Source: Dolichospermum sp. DET69 (lineage in GTDB: Bacteria > Cyanobacteriota > Cyanobacteriia > Cyanobacteriales > Nostocaceae). Taken from it: 64,000 nt of DNA. Location: contig CP070233.1 of assembly GCA_017355425.1 (NCBI GenBank), forward strand, positions 3,885,501 to 3,949,500, given 5' to 3'. Positions 52,892-62,021 of the stretch are shown here, one piece after another. The stretch's first letter is position 1; every line of letters starts with the position of its first letter. The notes beneath the pieces are model-generated. The model did not search any database. It was not told the DNA's origin and was given only the letters and a program-made list of their open reading frames with translations. A program made the position numbers and the translations under genes.

Positions 52892-54175
52892 CTAAGATTC
52901 AACAAATCTAACACCGCTACTGCCGTGAACTAGGGAAATAACAATAAATTCACTAGGAGTAGTGGGTGCTAAACCAATTTCCGTGACTATTTGTCCGGTA
53001 TTGCGGATAGCTGGGGGGTTGGTTTCCTCGTCACACTTGACATAGAAAGCCTCTTCGGAACTATCCCCATGGATAGCTCCCTGTTCCCATAGGGATTCAC
53101 AGTAAACTGTTAATTCCCGCTCTATACGACCCCACAAATTTCTGTTGTTGGGTTCAAACAGAGTATCAGCTAAATTCCGTTCTGCCCACCGGAGGACAGT
53201 GATTTTTAAGCGGCGAATGTTGATATATTGCCATTCTGGATTTTGGCTTAAGGTGCGTGACCCCCAAATCCGCATTCCCCGACTTCTAAAACTGCGAATG
53301 CAGTTAACTCCTGATCCAGTTTGAGGATTTAAGATTTCCGCATCTGTATCAGTAAACAAAAAACTTAAATCCAGCACCCCTTCTAATAGGTAGTTAGCCG
53401 GAGCGCGATAAACTCCGACTTGCCGATCATTACGGGCATAAATTCCCGCAATATGACCACAAGGGGGAATGTTCATAGGGGCGTTTTCTATTTTCAGCCA
53501 GGGGGTATAGAGCGCACCGTTATCGCTGATTAATCGTTGTTGTTGTGTTTTCAGGGCTTCTATGTCTTCAATTTTGGTAATACTGAAGCCATCAAGAATG
53601 GCAAAGCGATCGCCCATTCTCTCACAATGCTCTAGGACTGCTTTTTGCATTTCCATAGCCACTTCTGCCTCAGAGTTTTGCATAATATCAGGCGCGCAGA
53701 CTAAATCAATGACATCTAGTCCTTCTATTGCCCGCAATCCGTTTTGCAATTCCGAGAGAGTGTTATTTAGCAAAGGAACGACATAACACAGACTACCACC
53801 ATTGGTAAAGAAACCCCTTACGGCATGAGCTAAATAGCCATCTAGTGTTTCTATTTCTGCCAATCCATTTTGCAATTCTGAGAGAATATTATCTAGCAAA
53901 GGTAAGACGGAAGACAGACGACTGCCATTGGCAAATAAAACCCGCACCAAATGCAGTAAATAACTATGAAGTAATGGCTGTCCAAAATACTGCCCAAACT
54001 GAGTCCAAAGTGTGAGCATTTTCGGCACGGGAAGACCGTTTTCCTGAGCATTGTTAACCGGAGCGACTCCCAAGAACACCGGAACACCCGTTAGTAAATC
54101 TTTACCCGGTAAGGTAGGAATATCCTCTAAATATACACCAGGTGCTGTTAAGTTTAGGTGTGTAGATGTCTGCAT
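52892..54175 (-). CDS. Contractile sheath protein 2, with internal duplication
   Basis: 427 residues of the phage/eCIS sheath family: TAPGVYLEDIPTLPGKDLLT at the start, CAPDIMQNSEAEVAMEMQKA, the conserved HGSSGVRFVES-like end and NIRRLKITVLRWAERNLADT. Residues 73-112 and 115-154 are a tandem duplication (LLHLVRVLFANGSRLSSVLP versus LAHAVRGFFTNGGSLCYVVP, each ending SELQNGL). Only the second copy matches the usual sheath motif. Compared with sheath 1 it is otherwise full length. Possibly a baseplate-proximal or distal sheath variant. Confidence 0.88.
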   Translation of the reverse strand: MQTSTHLNLTAPGVYLEDIPTLPGKDLLTGVPVFLGVAPVNNAQENGLPVPKMLTLWTQFGQYFGQPLLHSYLLHLVRVLFANGSRLSSVLPLLDNILSELQNGLAEIETLDGYLAHAVRGFFTNGGSLCYVVPLLNNTLSELQNGLRAIEGLDVIDLVCAPDIMQNSEAEVAMEMQKAVLEHCERMGDRFAILDGFSITKIEDIEALKTQQQRLISDNGALYTPWLKIENAPMNIPPCGHIAGIYARNDRQVGVYRAPANYLLEGVLDLSFLFTDTDAEILNPQTGSGVNCIRSFRSRGMRIWGSRTLSQNPEWQYINIRRLKITVLRWAERNLADTLFEPNNRNLWGRIERELTVYCESLWEQGAIHGDSSEEAFYVKCDEETNPPAIRNTGQIVTEIGLAPTTPSEFIVISLVHGSSGVRFVES

Positions 54176-54221
54176 AGGTTAATCAATTTTGGATATAGGT
54201 CATTTCAGTGCGGTCAGGAGC

Positions 54222-55487
54222 CTATTTTTTCTTTTCGTCTACGATTTGGCTAAGGCGGAAGATGACAAATTCTGCTGGTTCTATTACCGCCACCCCGATT
54301 TCCGTCACTACTTGACCAAGTTTACGAACATCCATCGGATTGGTTTCCGCATCGCACTTGACAAAGAATGCTTCTTGGGGACTTGTGCCAAATAATGCCC
54401 CTTTGCGCCATTCATTGGTGAGGAATGCAGTAATATTGCGGCGAATTTTTGCCCAAAGTTCTGGGTTATTGGGTTCAAAGACTACCCATTGAGTTCCTTC
54501 ATCAATTGACTCCCGCAGGTAGTTAAATTGACGACGAATATTAATATATTTGAAGTCTGGATTGTCTTTCCCCGCGCCTAAAGTCCGCGCTCCCCAAATG
54601 CGGATATTACCATTGAGATTGCGGATACAGTTAATCCCTATCTCGTTCAGAGGACCCTGTTTGATTTTGCTGATATCTTGCTTTAAGCCTACTGCTCCCG
54701 AAATTGGCTCATTAGCAGGAGCTTTATGCACACCTCTTTTATCGTCTACGCGAGCGTAAACACCAGCAATATGACCACTAGGAGGAACAAATTTCAATTC
54801 GTTGCTGGCGGGATCGAAAACTTGAATCCAGGGGTAGTATACTGCCGCATAGTCTGAGTTTCCTAGCAGTTCATCACTACCTGGTTTTAGTTGATCCGAG
54901 TCAATGGCGATATCTTCTATTGTATCCAAAATCGCAAAGCGATCGCCTAACAATCGGCAGTGATCATTAATTTCACCCAGGGCTACCTTACTGGTAACAC
55001 CCGGAGCCGCGACGATGGCAATTTCATCAATGGCTTCAAACTTTCCTAAAGCCCTATCCTGACTAATTTCTGATTCTGCTGTCACCCATATTACAAAACA
55101 CCTTGTGCCGCCATTTCTGAAAAAGCCATAAACAGCATGAGCGAGGATATTTTGACCGGGATTATCCGAGAAATCCCCGAAGAATTTCTTAAATTCAGTG
55201 AAATTTGTACAGAGTTTGACTTCACCAGACTTAACTGAAGTTGAAAGTTCTACCTCTTCTGTGGCTTTTTTTTGGTCTTTCGACACAACTGAATATTGGT
55301 CTTCACCAGGAATAAGCTGACCTTTCTTCACCAAGGTTGAAGAAACTGTAGCACCTTCCGCTACTTTCAAACTGACGACACCAATGAATCCAGCCGTACT
55401 AGTTCCTACACCAGCAATAGGTGCTAACCCTGAAGAAATTTCATCAACATAAACGCCAGGAGCTAAATTGGCGAAATTGGTGGGCAT
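54222..55487 (-). CDS. Contractile sheath protein 1
   Basis: 421 residues. The N-terminus NFANLAPGVYVDEISSGLAP forms the linker that meshes with neighbouring subunits; NILAHAVYGFFRNGGTRCFV and AIVAAPGVTSKVALGEINDH are standard, and FKYINIRRQFNYLRESIDEG and QVVTEIGVAVIEPAEFVIFR form the conserved C-terminal domain. No duplication is visible, so this is likely the main sheath subunit. It precedes the second sheath gene by 46 bp. Confidence 0.93.
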   Translation of the reverse strand: MPTNFANLAPGVYVDEISSGLAPIAGVGTSTAGFIGVVSLKVAEGATVSSTLVKKGQLIPGEDQYSVVSKDQKKATEEVELSTSVKSGEVKLCTNFTEFKKFFGDFSDNPGQNILAHAVYGFFRNGGTRCFVIWVTAESEISQDRALGKFEAIDEIAIVAAPGVTSKVALGEINDHCRLLGDRFAILDTIEDIAIDSDQLKPGSDELLGNSDYAAVYYPWIQVFDPASNELKFVPPSGHIAGVYARVDDKRGVHKAPANEPISGAVGLKQDISKIKQGPLNEIGINCIRNLNGNIRIWGARTLGAGKDNPDFKYINIRRQFNYLRESIDEGTQWVVFEPNNPELWAKIRRNITAFLTNEWRKGALFGTSPQEAFFVKCDAETNPMDVRKLGQVVTEIGVAVIEPAEFVIFRLSQIVDEKKK

Positions 55488-55567
55488 AATATTTTTCCCT
55501 TTTTTTGTGATAATCGGATAAACAAAATTGACAGTTGCGAGTTGATACCTATTGCAAAAAAAAGCTA

Positions 55568-56467
55568 TCAGTTGGAAGTCAACTGGAAATCTAAGGATTT
55601 CACCTCCCCAGGCTGTAAACTGATTTCTTTTTGCGTTCCAGGATATCCTTTAGCTGAAACTATTACTGTTATGGGAGTATTTTTGGCTTCTATCCCAACG
55701 ATTTGATAATTCCATTCTCCTTGTTGTTGTTTAATAATTTCAATTGAGCTAAAAGTGTATTCTCCACTCCCTAAAATCTGGACTCTAGCCATGCCAACTG
55801 CTTCTGTATCATCCGCATTCGTGATTTTGCCTCTAATGGTGGTTGGTTTCAGTTCTAATTCTACTTTCCTAATATTATCAAATAGATCAACATTTTGATC
55901 TTGGTTAATAATATTATTTTGATTTTTTCGCCCAATCTCAACTTGACATTGACTCTTGACATAGCGCATTTTAGCACCAGACAAAGATGCCTCTATGCGA
56001 TATAATCCGGCTGGCAAATCCCTAAAATAGAACCAACCATCAGCGGCTGTTTTAGTCCGTCCTAAGTGAGAATTTTTGGTCTTTGGGTCGAGGGGAAAAT
56101 AGTCAATAATTTCCTGAAATCCTAGAAATTTATATCTACCACTAAGGTGGGAATTTTCCAGAAATACCTGAAATAATTCTAGCTTATTAGTAGCTTTTAA
56201 GCTAGGATTTCTCAGATTTGTTTGTAATTCTTGAAGTTCTTGAGGTAAGGCTAAGTTGGGAGGATTGAGATCGGGATTAAAGGAGTGCCACTGAATTAAT
56301 GAACTTGGTAATCCAAATAATTTAACTTGGAAGATTACAAAATTAATAAATTCATCAGGAGCATCAATAATCTTGACCATAGCACCTGCAATTCCCTCTC
56401 CTGTGATAGCATCTCTAACTTGTCCGGCTATGGCTATTTGATCATAAAATCGTTGTCGCTTTAGCAT
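55568..56467 (-). CDS. Carboxypeptidase-regulatory-like domain protein of the eCIS cluster
   Basis: 299 residues with two beta-sandwich modules: one starting IAGQVRDAITGEGIAGAMVK and one near the end (TIRGKITNADDTEAVGMARV, then YPGTQKEISLQPGEVKSLDF). Between them YYFRDLPAGLYRIEASLSGA-like text (seen as GWFYFRDLPAGLYRIEASL) marks the fold. Such domains often occur in adhesins and fibre-linked proteins; here it may be a fibre or particle-surface protein. No enzymatic residues are visible. Homologues in other eCIS loci are possible but I could not verify. Confidence 0.75.
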   Translation of the reverse strand: MLKRQRFYDQIAIAGQVRDAITGEGIAGAMVKIIDAPDEFINFVIFQVKLFGLPSSLIQWHSFNPDLNPPNLALPQELQELQTNLRNPSLKATNKLELFQVFLENSHLSGRYKFLGFQEIIDYFPLDPKTKNSHLGRTKTAADGWFYFRDLPAGLYRIEASLSGAKMRYVKSQCQVEIGRKNQNNIINQDQNVDLFDNIRKVELELKPTTIRGKITNADDTEAVGMARVQILGSGEYTFSSIEIIKQQQGEWNYQIVGIEAKNTPITVIVSAKGYPGTQKEISLQPGEVKSLDFQLTSN

Positions 56468-56540
56468 TTTTTCAATAGTTATCGCAGAACAATTCAGGCA
56501 TGAGGAATTAAGGCTAATAGCTCTGGAAAGTGAGCAAAAT

Positions 56541-56748
56541 GTTTTTAATGTATAAATAAACCTCTCTCCAAACCTCTCCCCGACGCGGGGAGAGGCTTTG
56601 AAACCCCCATTCTAGTAATAAAAAAAGTTTTTCCTTTTCCCTCTTCTTTTAGGAGAGAGTTAGGGAAGGGGGTTAGGTGTCTGGAGATTATCGGTTTCAT
56701 CTAATACTTTATGGCTAACGCCACGCTTCGCTATCAAACAACCTCTAA
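56541..56748. mobile_element. Degenerate copy of the GAGGATGTTTGAAAAGT element
   Basis: The interior shares ATGTATAAATAAAC, CTCTCCCCGACGCGGGGAGAG and GATTATCGGTTTCATCTAATAC with 15866-16033, but the left terminus has decayed and a GCTAACGCCACGCTTCGCTAT repeat has been inserted before the right end ATCAAACAACCTCTA. It occupies the gap between the DUF4255 gene and its downstream neighbour. No gene is present in 56468-56814. Confidence 0.55.
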
Positions 56749-56814
56749 GGGGAAGATTGGAAAATTCTGTTCCCTGCTTTTTGCAAGGAGAGTGGTTCGT
56801 TTTTCCCGCACCCC

Positions 56815-57387
56815 CTATATAAATTCAATTCGTTTATCAAGCACCAAAGGAAATTCTTCTGTTTCTTCATCAACTGGAACGGCAATTGTGACCGTATAGT
56901 TGAGTGCTGCTTTAGGTTTTCCCCCAATTGCTTGCCAAAATTCCCCTAAACTTTGTAAGTAGCTAGAACGCAAACCAACTGCTACTGGTAGAGGTTCTTG
57001 TCCTTGCAAACTGCCTTGGAGAATTGCTGCTGGTAATGTCCGATAGCGGAGTAATAATTTCATTACTTCCCCTAAGATGTGATGTTCTTGTTGAGGATCA
57101 TCGGCATTAGCCCAAACGGTAATCAAATAGGAACAATCTATCCTAGCTGGAGGACGTTTTTTGATTGCTGTACCGTTTTGACGACGTTGCACCGACCATT
57201 CACTACTCCGTAATTCCAGATTTTCTCGCACATCATAGAGGAAAAGATTAATCGCCGGTTTCTGTTTGATAGACCCTTCTAATGGCATATCAAAGCTAAT
57301 GGCAACATTTGTTTCCGTTGACCTTTGCAATTCTGGTAATTCGTGAGTTAGTAATTGTTTTAGGGTGCTATCTAAGTCGTCCAACAT
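56815..57387 (-). CDS. DUF4255 family protein (Pvc16/tube terminator-like)
   Basis: 190 residues: MLDDLDSTLKQLLTHELPEL, INLFLYDVRENLELRSSEWS, RPPARIDCSYLITVWANADD and QEHHILGEVMKLLLRYRTLP. This pattern defines DUF4255, whose eCIS members (Afp16/Pvc16) cap the tube and sheath at the distal end and help stop polymerisation. It is the third gene of the leftward cluster. Confidence 0.9.
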   Translation of the reverse strand: MLDDLDSTLKQLLTHELPELQRSTETNVAISFDMPLEGSIKQKPAINLFLYDVRENLELRSSEWSVQRRQNGTAIKKRPPARIDCSYLITVWANADDPQQEHHILGEVMKLLLRYRTLPAAILQGSLQGQEPLPVAVGLRSSYLQSLGEFWQAIGGKPKAALNYTVTIAVPVDEETEEFPLVLDKRIEFI

Positions 57388-57432
57388 GATTGAATTCCTA
57401 TGGAAAAAGACAGATATATGATGATCAAGAAG

Positions 57433-57663
57433 TTAAGTTTCAGAAATAACTTCTATGGTGCTTGGGGAGAGTTGGTCTACTTGGTGATTATTTTGATTAT
57501 TATCAACAGCCAACTCTTCTTCTAAGACCTGAATTGCTCCACTAATGCGGAGTAATGTTTCCCGGAGATTGGCCTTTTGGGAATCTAAATTAGCTAGTGC
57601 TTTTTGTCCTGCTTCGTATTCTGTGGTTAGAGCTTGCAGGCGTTTTTCCAGTTGTTCCCTCAT
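57433..57663 (-). CDS. Small coiled-coil protein of the eCIS cluster
   Basis: 76 residues; the first 52 (MREQLEKRLQALTTEYEAGQ; LRETLLRISGAIQVLEEELA) form an almost continuous heptad-pattern helix. The tail is polar. It lies 37 bp from the fibre-like gene and 45 bp from the DUF4255 gene on the same strand, so co-transcription is likely. A chaperone or trimeric stalk role is possible; no family recognised. Confidence 0.65.
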   Translation of the reverse strand: MREQLEKRLQALTTEYEAGQKALANLDSQKANLRETLLRISGAIQVLEEELAVDNNQNNHQVDQLSPSTIEVISET

Positions 57664-57700
57664 TGCGATCTCACTTGCTAGTTAAAGGTTTTGATTGCCA

Positions 57701-59635
57701 TTAGAAACTATAGGGAATTTCCAAATCATGAGTACCCATTTCCCGGAAATTAAGTCCAGTGTTTTGCTTGCTCATATCAATTTTGACCTTGAGGTAGGGG
57801 ATAACATCAGGTCTGGGTTTGGGAATTAAATCAGCCGGAATGTACGCAGCGATATAGCGGTTATATAATTTACTATTCCAATGGCGGGCGAAGGGATTAT
57901 CGTAAGTGGAGAGGAATCTTTCAATGGGCTGACCATTGACAGTAATACCACTGTGCGTACAACCATTCCAGTTGCTATTATGCTCAACCATATAGAGTAA
58001 CTTGTCCCGTCCAGACCATACGACTGGAACCAGCAATTCTAAACTGGTTTTTTCAGAAATCTTTGTATAGTTATCCCCATTCCAAGAGTCACCGTCTTTT
58101 TCCCAATTTGTGGCATCACCCCCATTGACTTTCCAGTGATATCCAAGTGCTGATTGAGTAGCGTGAGACCAAGGGTTTTTACTGAATGCCAATCCAGATA
58201 ACCATAAATCAGAACCTTGCTTAGAAATCAAGGTTACTTTCCCGGATCTCCCGACTGGAATAGGTTGCCATTGGTGTCTATTGCTATGGCTATCAGCGAG
58301 AGAACCATCGGGACAGTAGCAATTACCTTCTCTCCTTCCACCTGCCCAGCGTCCTAAGTTTTCTTTGTATCCATCTAGGAATTGGGCTTTGACGACGTTC
58401 CAACGATCACCGGTTGTTCTGATCCAGAGAGTATCGTACCCTTCGGGAACTGTGACAACTGCCCCTGCATCATCTTCCTCTACGCCACCATAGAAAATCA
58501 GTGGACGGTCGTTCCAGAGGTTGCTACTTGTATGCCTTGTTTCAGCATCGCTGAGGGGTGTTTTGAGGACACCGTGTCTAGCAATTACGTTGGCATCTCT
58601 GGCATCAAAAATATTTTGATAAACAATGGGATTCTTCGGATACATCCGGTGTTGCATCGGGTTTGTAGACTGTAGATGTAAAGCCCGAATTGCACCGTTA
58701 ACATCGAGTTTTCTTCCTGGAGTAGTTGTCCCGATGCCAACATTACCTGTATCACGTTCGATAGTGAGTCGCGGGGTAGCAACTCCGGCGCAATAGGATA
58801 TCAACTTGATGACAGATGAACTATCTGCTGCTTTACCACCTTCGGTTGACCAACCATAAAGCCCATCTGGTTTGCTAGAGAGGGAAATTGTCGGTTTTTC
58901 CTGAGTGGGGGCATTTAAAGTTGCTAGTCTCTCCTTAATTTTTGCTTCTATATGTTTTTTGACGGCTATTTCTGAAGGAATGACATTGATGCGATCGCTT
59001 TCTGTGGCAATAGTTTCAGATACAGCAATAATTTCTGAACTGCCCAATTTTAATCTACCGGATACAGTCAAATCCCCTGTGATTGCTAAAGATTTACCGT
59101 CACTTCTGAGGGTAATCTCTTCACCTTGTCCACTGGGCAACCGCGCTCCCGAATATTGACGGACACTGTTATCTACTTTTACTTGTCCGTTTTCTAGGGT
59201 GAGCCTAGCTAAAGTAATCGTTTTAGCATCTTTCGTCTCAATCGCTTCCAATGCAAGTATGGGTTCTTCTGCAAAGCGGGTGAAACTATCGGGAATTTCC
59301 GGTTGCTGTAATACTTTTGGTTCTTGATGATATCTCAGACACACCCAGCATGGTGAGTTAATTTTGAGATTGCTTTTTTCTGACCCTAGGATAATCAGAT
59401 TACCTTCACCATCAATTGCTGTCCCAGATTTGATAGTAATCGCAGCTTCACCTGCCATTGCTTCTACTTCTAGCCCTTCGACAATTCCGGCTAAATGCAG
59501 TTTGCTATTGACATAACGCTGGCGATCGCTTAGATATTTATGTGCTAACTCGAAGTCCTCATCCAGGAGATACTGTCCTGGAAAATAGTTAGGACGTTGC
59601 AAGGAAAAATTACTCCAGTCTTGTTGCTGTACCAT
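57701..59635 (-). CDS. Tail-fibre-like protein, first gene of the eCIS cluster
   Basis: About 644 residues from MVQQQDWSNFSLQRPNYFPG (ATG 59633-59635; the longer frame lacks support). The N-terminal 150 residues (GQYLLDEDFELAHKYLSDRQ) resemble the baseplate-attachment part of eCIS fibres. A middle section has TLRSDGKSLAITGDLTVSGR and NVGIGTTTPGRKLDVNGAIR, which is typical of trimeric fibre shafts with chaperone-type domains. The end is a large beta-rich domain rich in Trp and Gly, probably the receptor-binding or cell-contact part. The gene is the promoter-proximal one of the cluster. Confidence 0.8.
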   Translation of the reverse strand: MVQQQDWSNFSLQRPNYFPGQYLLDEDFELAHKYLSDRQRYVNSKLHLAGIVEGLEVEAMAGEAAITIKSGTAIDGEGNLIILGSEKSNLKINSPCWVCLRYHQEPKVLQQPEIPDSFTRFAEEPILALEAIETKDAKTITLARLTLENGQVKVDNSVRQYSGARLPSGQGEEITLRSDGKSLAITGDLTVSGRLKLGSSEIIAVSETIATESDRINVIPSEIAVKKHIEAKIKERLATLNAPTQEKPTISLSSKPDGLYGWSTEGGKAADSSSVIKLISYCAGVATPRLTIERDTGNVGIGTTTPGRKLDVNGAIRALHLQSTNPMQHRMYPKNPIVYQNIFDARDANVIARHGVLKTPLSDAETRHTSSNLWNDRPLIFYGGVEEDDAGAVVTVPEGYDTLWIRTTGDRWNVVKAQFLDGYKENLGRWAGGRREGNCYCPDGSLADSHSNRHQWQPIPVGRSGKVTLISKQGSDLWLSGLAFSKNPWSHATQSALGYHWKVNGGDATNWEKDGDSWNGDNYTKISEKTSLELLVPVVWSGRDKLLYMVEHNSNWNGCTHSGITVNGQPIERFLSTYDNPFARHWNSKLYNRYIAAYIPADLIPKPRPDVIPYLKVKIDMSKQNTGLNFREMGTHDLEIPYSF

Positions 59636-59675
59636 GGGAATTTTATTGTAAATTTCTAAATTATACCTCGCTTGA

Positions 59676-59843
59676 ATTATAAATTCCAATGGTAGCCAAA
59701 AAACTTTAAATCTTACCTATGATAAAGAAGGTAAACATTACACAGTTTTGCTCCCAGAAAAAGCTTCAGGTCAGTATCAAGTGAAAATGCTTGTAGATGT
59801 TGAGGGCAAAAAAGTAGACGGTCGTTTTAGTTTTAATAAGTAG
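59676..59843 (+). pseudogene. C-terminal fragment of an unidentified gene
   Basis: A rightward frame gives NGSQKTLNLTYDKEGKHYTV, then LLPEKASGQYQVKMLVDVEG and KKVDGRFSFNK before a TAG. The residue pattern is convincingly protein-like (secreted beta-sandwich type) but it has no start and no 5' part. A miniature element begins at the stop codon. It is a remnant of a deleted gene. Confidence 0.5.
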
Positions 59844-60210
59844 GGCTTGCTGATAGCGTAGCGTGGCGTAAGTCATAAAAGTCTTTTCGTGAAGTAGGGG
59901 CGTATTGCAATACGCCCCTACAGGAGCAATTAGTTAATAAACCACGTATTCCTCACGGGATCGGAGGGATACAGAAGCGTTCGCGGAGCGTCTCGATAGC
60001 TTGCGTGGCGACGCAGGAGCTATAGAGATAGGACACGAAGGAAGAAGGAAGAGAAGAGTTGGGCAATTAGCTCTCGAATTTACGCGGTTATTTTTAGTTA
60101 AAATGCAAGGGTTTTAAACATCTATTGTTAATAATCTTGCCCTTTTTTGCGTGTAAAACCCTGTAAACCTTTATCTATCAATGCTTTTACTTTCTGTCAG
60201 CAAGCCCTAA
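59841..60210. mobile_element. Miniature element with GGGCTTGCTGA-type termini
   Basis: TAGGGCTTGCTGA at 59841-59853 and TCAGCAAGCCCTAA at 60197-60210 form inverted termini of a roughly 370-bp unit. Inside are the 26-bp TAGGGGCGTATTG palindrome, GATAGCTTGCGTGGCGACGC repeats and the AT-rich block CTGTAAACCTTTATCTATCA that is also found at 25376-25573. No transposase is encoded. Confidence 0.55.
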
Positions 60211-60235
60211 GTAAATCACTGAATTTTATGAGATA

Positions 60236-60275
60236 GATCCCCGATTTCTTGAAGAAGTCGGGGATCTTTTTTTTG
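60236..60275. terminator. Strong hairpin followed by T-run
   Basis: GATCCCCGATTTCTT pairs with AAGAAGTCGGGGATC and is followed by eight Ts on the plus strand, so it can act as a rightward terminator. Similar hairpins are scattered in cyanobacterial genomes as repeats, and no intact rightward gene precedes it here. The 190 bp to the DUF2808 gene contains its promoter, not clearly identifiable. Confidence 0.55.
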
Positions 60276-60461
60276 TTCTACTAGATTTCATCCTAATTTC
60301 ATCTTCTTAACCTAATGTTGTATTTAGCGCAGTAGTTTACTCTATTTGCTTTGTTGATCTCTCAATTTTATGAATTGTTTTGTTGCTGTATTAGTGAACT
60401 ATCAAACTAATAAATAGGGAAACGGACTTCTTTAGATAATTTAATCATTTTGGAAGTAAAT

Positions 60462-60956
60462 ATGAATAAGCTACTGATTTACACAATTGCATTGACTCTG
60501 ACTACTGCATCTTTGATCTCTCCTAGCCATGCAAGCTCTAGAACTAATGATGGGATGGTTCCCCATATTGATAGTAATTCACAATTTCCTCCCACACGCT
60601 GGGGAATTGGGGGAACTTTTCGACATACTTTCCGGTTGCACATTCCCCAAAACAGCAAACCTGTTACCCAACTGCTTATCAAAGTTCCAGACGATGTAAC
60701 TTTGAATAATGACATTAAAGATATCAATGTTGTGAATGAGAATGAGCAGAAAATTAACACTAATGTATCTGTCACTGGAAAAACTATACTAATAGTTTTC
60801 ACAGAACCAGTTGCTCCTAATACTAAGTTTGAGATTGACATTAACAAAATAAAAAGGCAAAACCTTGGGAATGGTTCTGTTTACAGCTTTTCGGCTAAAG
60901 AGGTTGGCATTGATGCCATAATTCCCATAGGTGTTGCTTGGTTTCAACTCTACTAA
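60462..60956 (+). CDS. DUF2808 family secreted protein
   Basis: 164 residues from ATG 60462 (MNKLLIYTIALTLTTASLIS), with a typical Sec signal peptide ending near PSHAS (residue 23-25). The mature part has HTFRLHIPQNSKPVTQLLIK and NTKFEIDINKIKRQNLGNGS, the pattern of the DUF2808 family found in cyanobacteria. Function unknown; the fold is probably all-beta. I chose the ATG over an upstream TTG. After it, 60957-61142 holds a GCAGGCATCTTGCCTGC palindrome and a GGGCAAGATGCCC palindrome. Confidence 0.8.
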   Translation: MNKLLIYTIALTLTTASLISPSHASSRTNDGMVPHIDSNSQFPPTRWGIGGTFRHTFRLHIPQNSKPVTQLLIKVPDDVTLNNDIKDINVVNENEQKINTNVSVTGKTILIVFTEPVAPNTKFEIDINKIKRQNLGNGSVYSFSAKEVGIDAIIPIGVAWFQLY

Positions 60957-61142
60957 GAGACTTCCAAATAAAAAAATATCCCAAATTTTTTTGTAGTGCA
61001 GGCATCTTGCCTGCTAATAATACAAGGACGGGCAAGATGCCCATCCCACAAGATTGGATAGCGTAGAACTAGTGCTGCTGCAAGAAGTTCATTTTTTCAT
61101 GATTCTGTCCAGCCTTACATAAAATCGGTATAATCACTATTT

Positions 61143-62021
61143 TTAATTGCTTAAAAACCCTTTTGGATCTTTTGCTTGCCAACCAAGAGGCGCATTAGAA
61201 CGCATTTCAAAATGAAGGTGGGGTTGAGTGGAAGTTGGTTGTCCGCTAGTTCCAACGGCTCCCAAAATATCGCCTTTATTGACTCTTTGACCGAGAGTAA
61301 CTTTGATGCTGTCAAGTTGGGCGTAACGGCTTTGTAAGCCATCTGCGTGGTTAATAATCACTAATTTGCCATAACTACCCTGATCTTTAGCAAATACGAC
61401 GATTCCAGGCGCGATCGCTTGGACAGGAGTATTCACCGGTGCTAACAAATCTACGCCACTATGAAAAAAAACGTCTCCTGTGATTGGGTGAATTTGCCAA
61501 CCATAAGTTAATGCCACATCTGTACTACTTGGCAAAGGATAACCAGTAATTTTTCCAGCGGGGTTACTAGGTGCGGTAGCAATTGTCCCAGGAGTGGTAG
61601 CTACCCCTGGAAGTACGGGTAAAAAGACAAATTTAGGCTTTTTCTGACAACCATTAATTTCAAATACAGTATCTGGACGGACTTTATACTTAGATGCGAG
61701 TTGTCGCCAGCTTTGATTAGGAGGGACTTCTACAACAATTCCATTGAAAGGGAGAATTTGTAGTTCTGTTCCTGGACTTACCACGCCATTCTTAACAGAT
61801 GGATTAATACCAGTAATTGTTTCTGGTGCTAGATTATAGCGACTAGCTATAGTTGCTAAAGTTTCACCACTATTAACTTGATGACGTTGAATGCGAGCTA
61901 AAACGGGAATAGGGCATTTCCCTGGACTAGCGTTGACGCTTTGTGATTGTAGAAGTGTGGAGAATAACCCTAAAGTGCTAAATAAACTCAAAAAACTTAG
62001 TGAAAAATAGAAAATTTTCAT
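61143..62021 (-). CDS. LysM/M23 family metallopeptidase
   Basis: 292 residues with an N-terminal signal peptide (FYFSLSFLSLFSTLGLFSTL to VNA). Two LysM-like modules follow (HQVNSGETLATIASRYNLAP; VPPNQSWRQLASKYKVRPDT). The M23/LytM domain has HSGVDLLAPVNTPVQA and PHLHFEMRSN; the zinc ligands His and Asp of HSGVD and the H-x-H of HLHFE are all present, so it should be active on peptidoglycan. It could be an amidase activator or an endopeptidase. It acts in the periplasm and is transcribed alone. Confidence 0.93.
   Translation of the reverse strand: MKIFYFSLSFLSLFSTLGLFSTLLQSQSVNASPGKCPIPVLARIQRHQVNSGETLATIASRYNLAPETITGINPSVKNGVVSPGTELQILPFNGIVVEVPPNQSWRQLASKYKVRPDTVFEINGCQKKPKFVFLPVLPGVATTPGTIATAPSNPAGKITGYPLPSSTDVALTYGWQIHPITGDVFFHSGVDLLAPVNTPVQAIAPGIVVFAKDQGSYGKLVIINHADGLQSRYAQLDSIKVTLGQRVNKGDILGAVGTSGQPTSTQPHLHFEMRSNAPLGWQAKDPKGFLSN

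Noticed and set aside
32304-59635. Phage-tail genes as a prophage
   Set aside because: There are no capsid, portal, terminase, integrase or lysis genes; the AAA+ ATPase, DUF4255, PAAR-like and DUF4157 genes mark an injection system.
60236-60275. Hairpin as terminator of the eCIS cluster
   Set aside because: The cluster is transcribed leftwards and starts, not ends, at this side.
60479-60847. Leftward 122-residue frame over the DUF2808 gene
   Set aside because: The sense frame has a signal peptide, ATG and family pattern, whereas this one has none.
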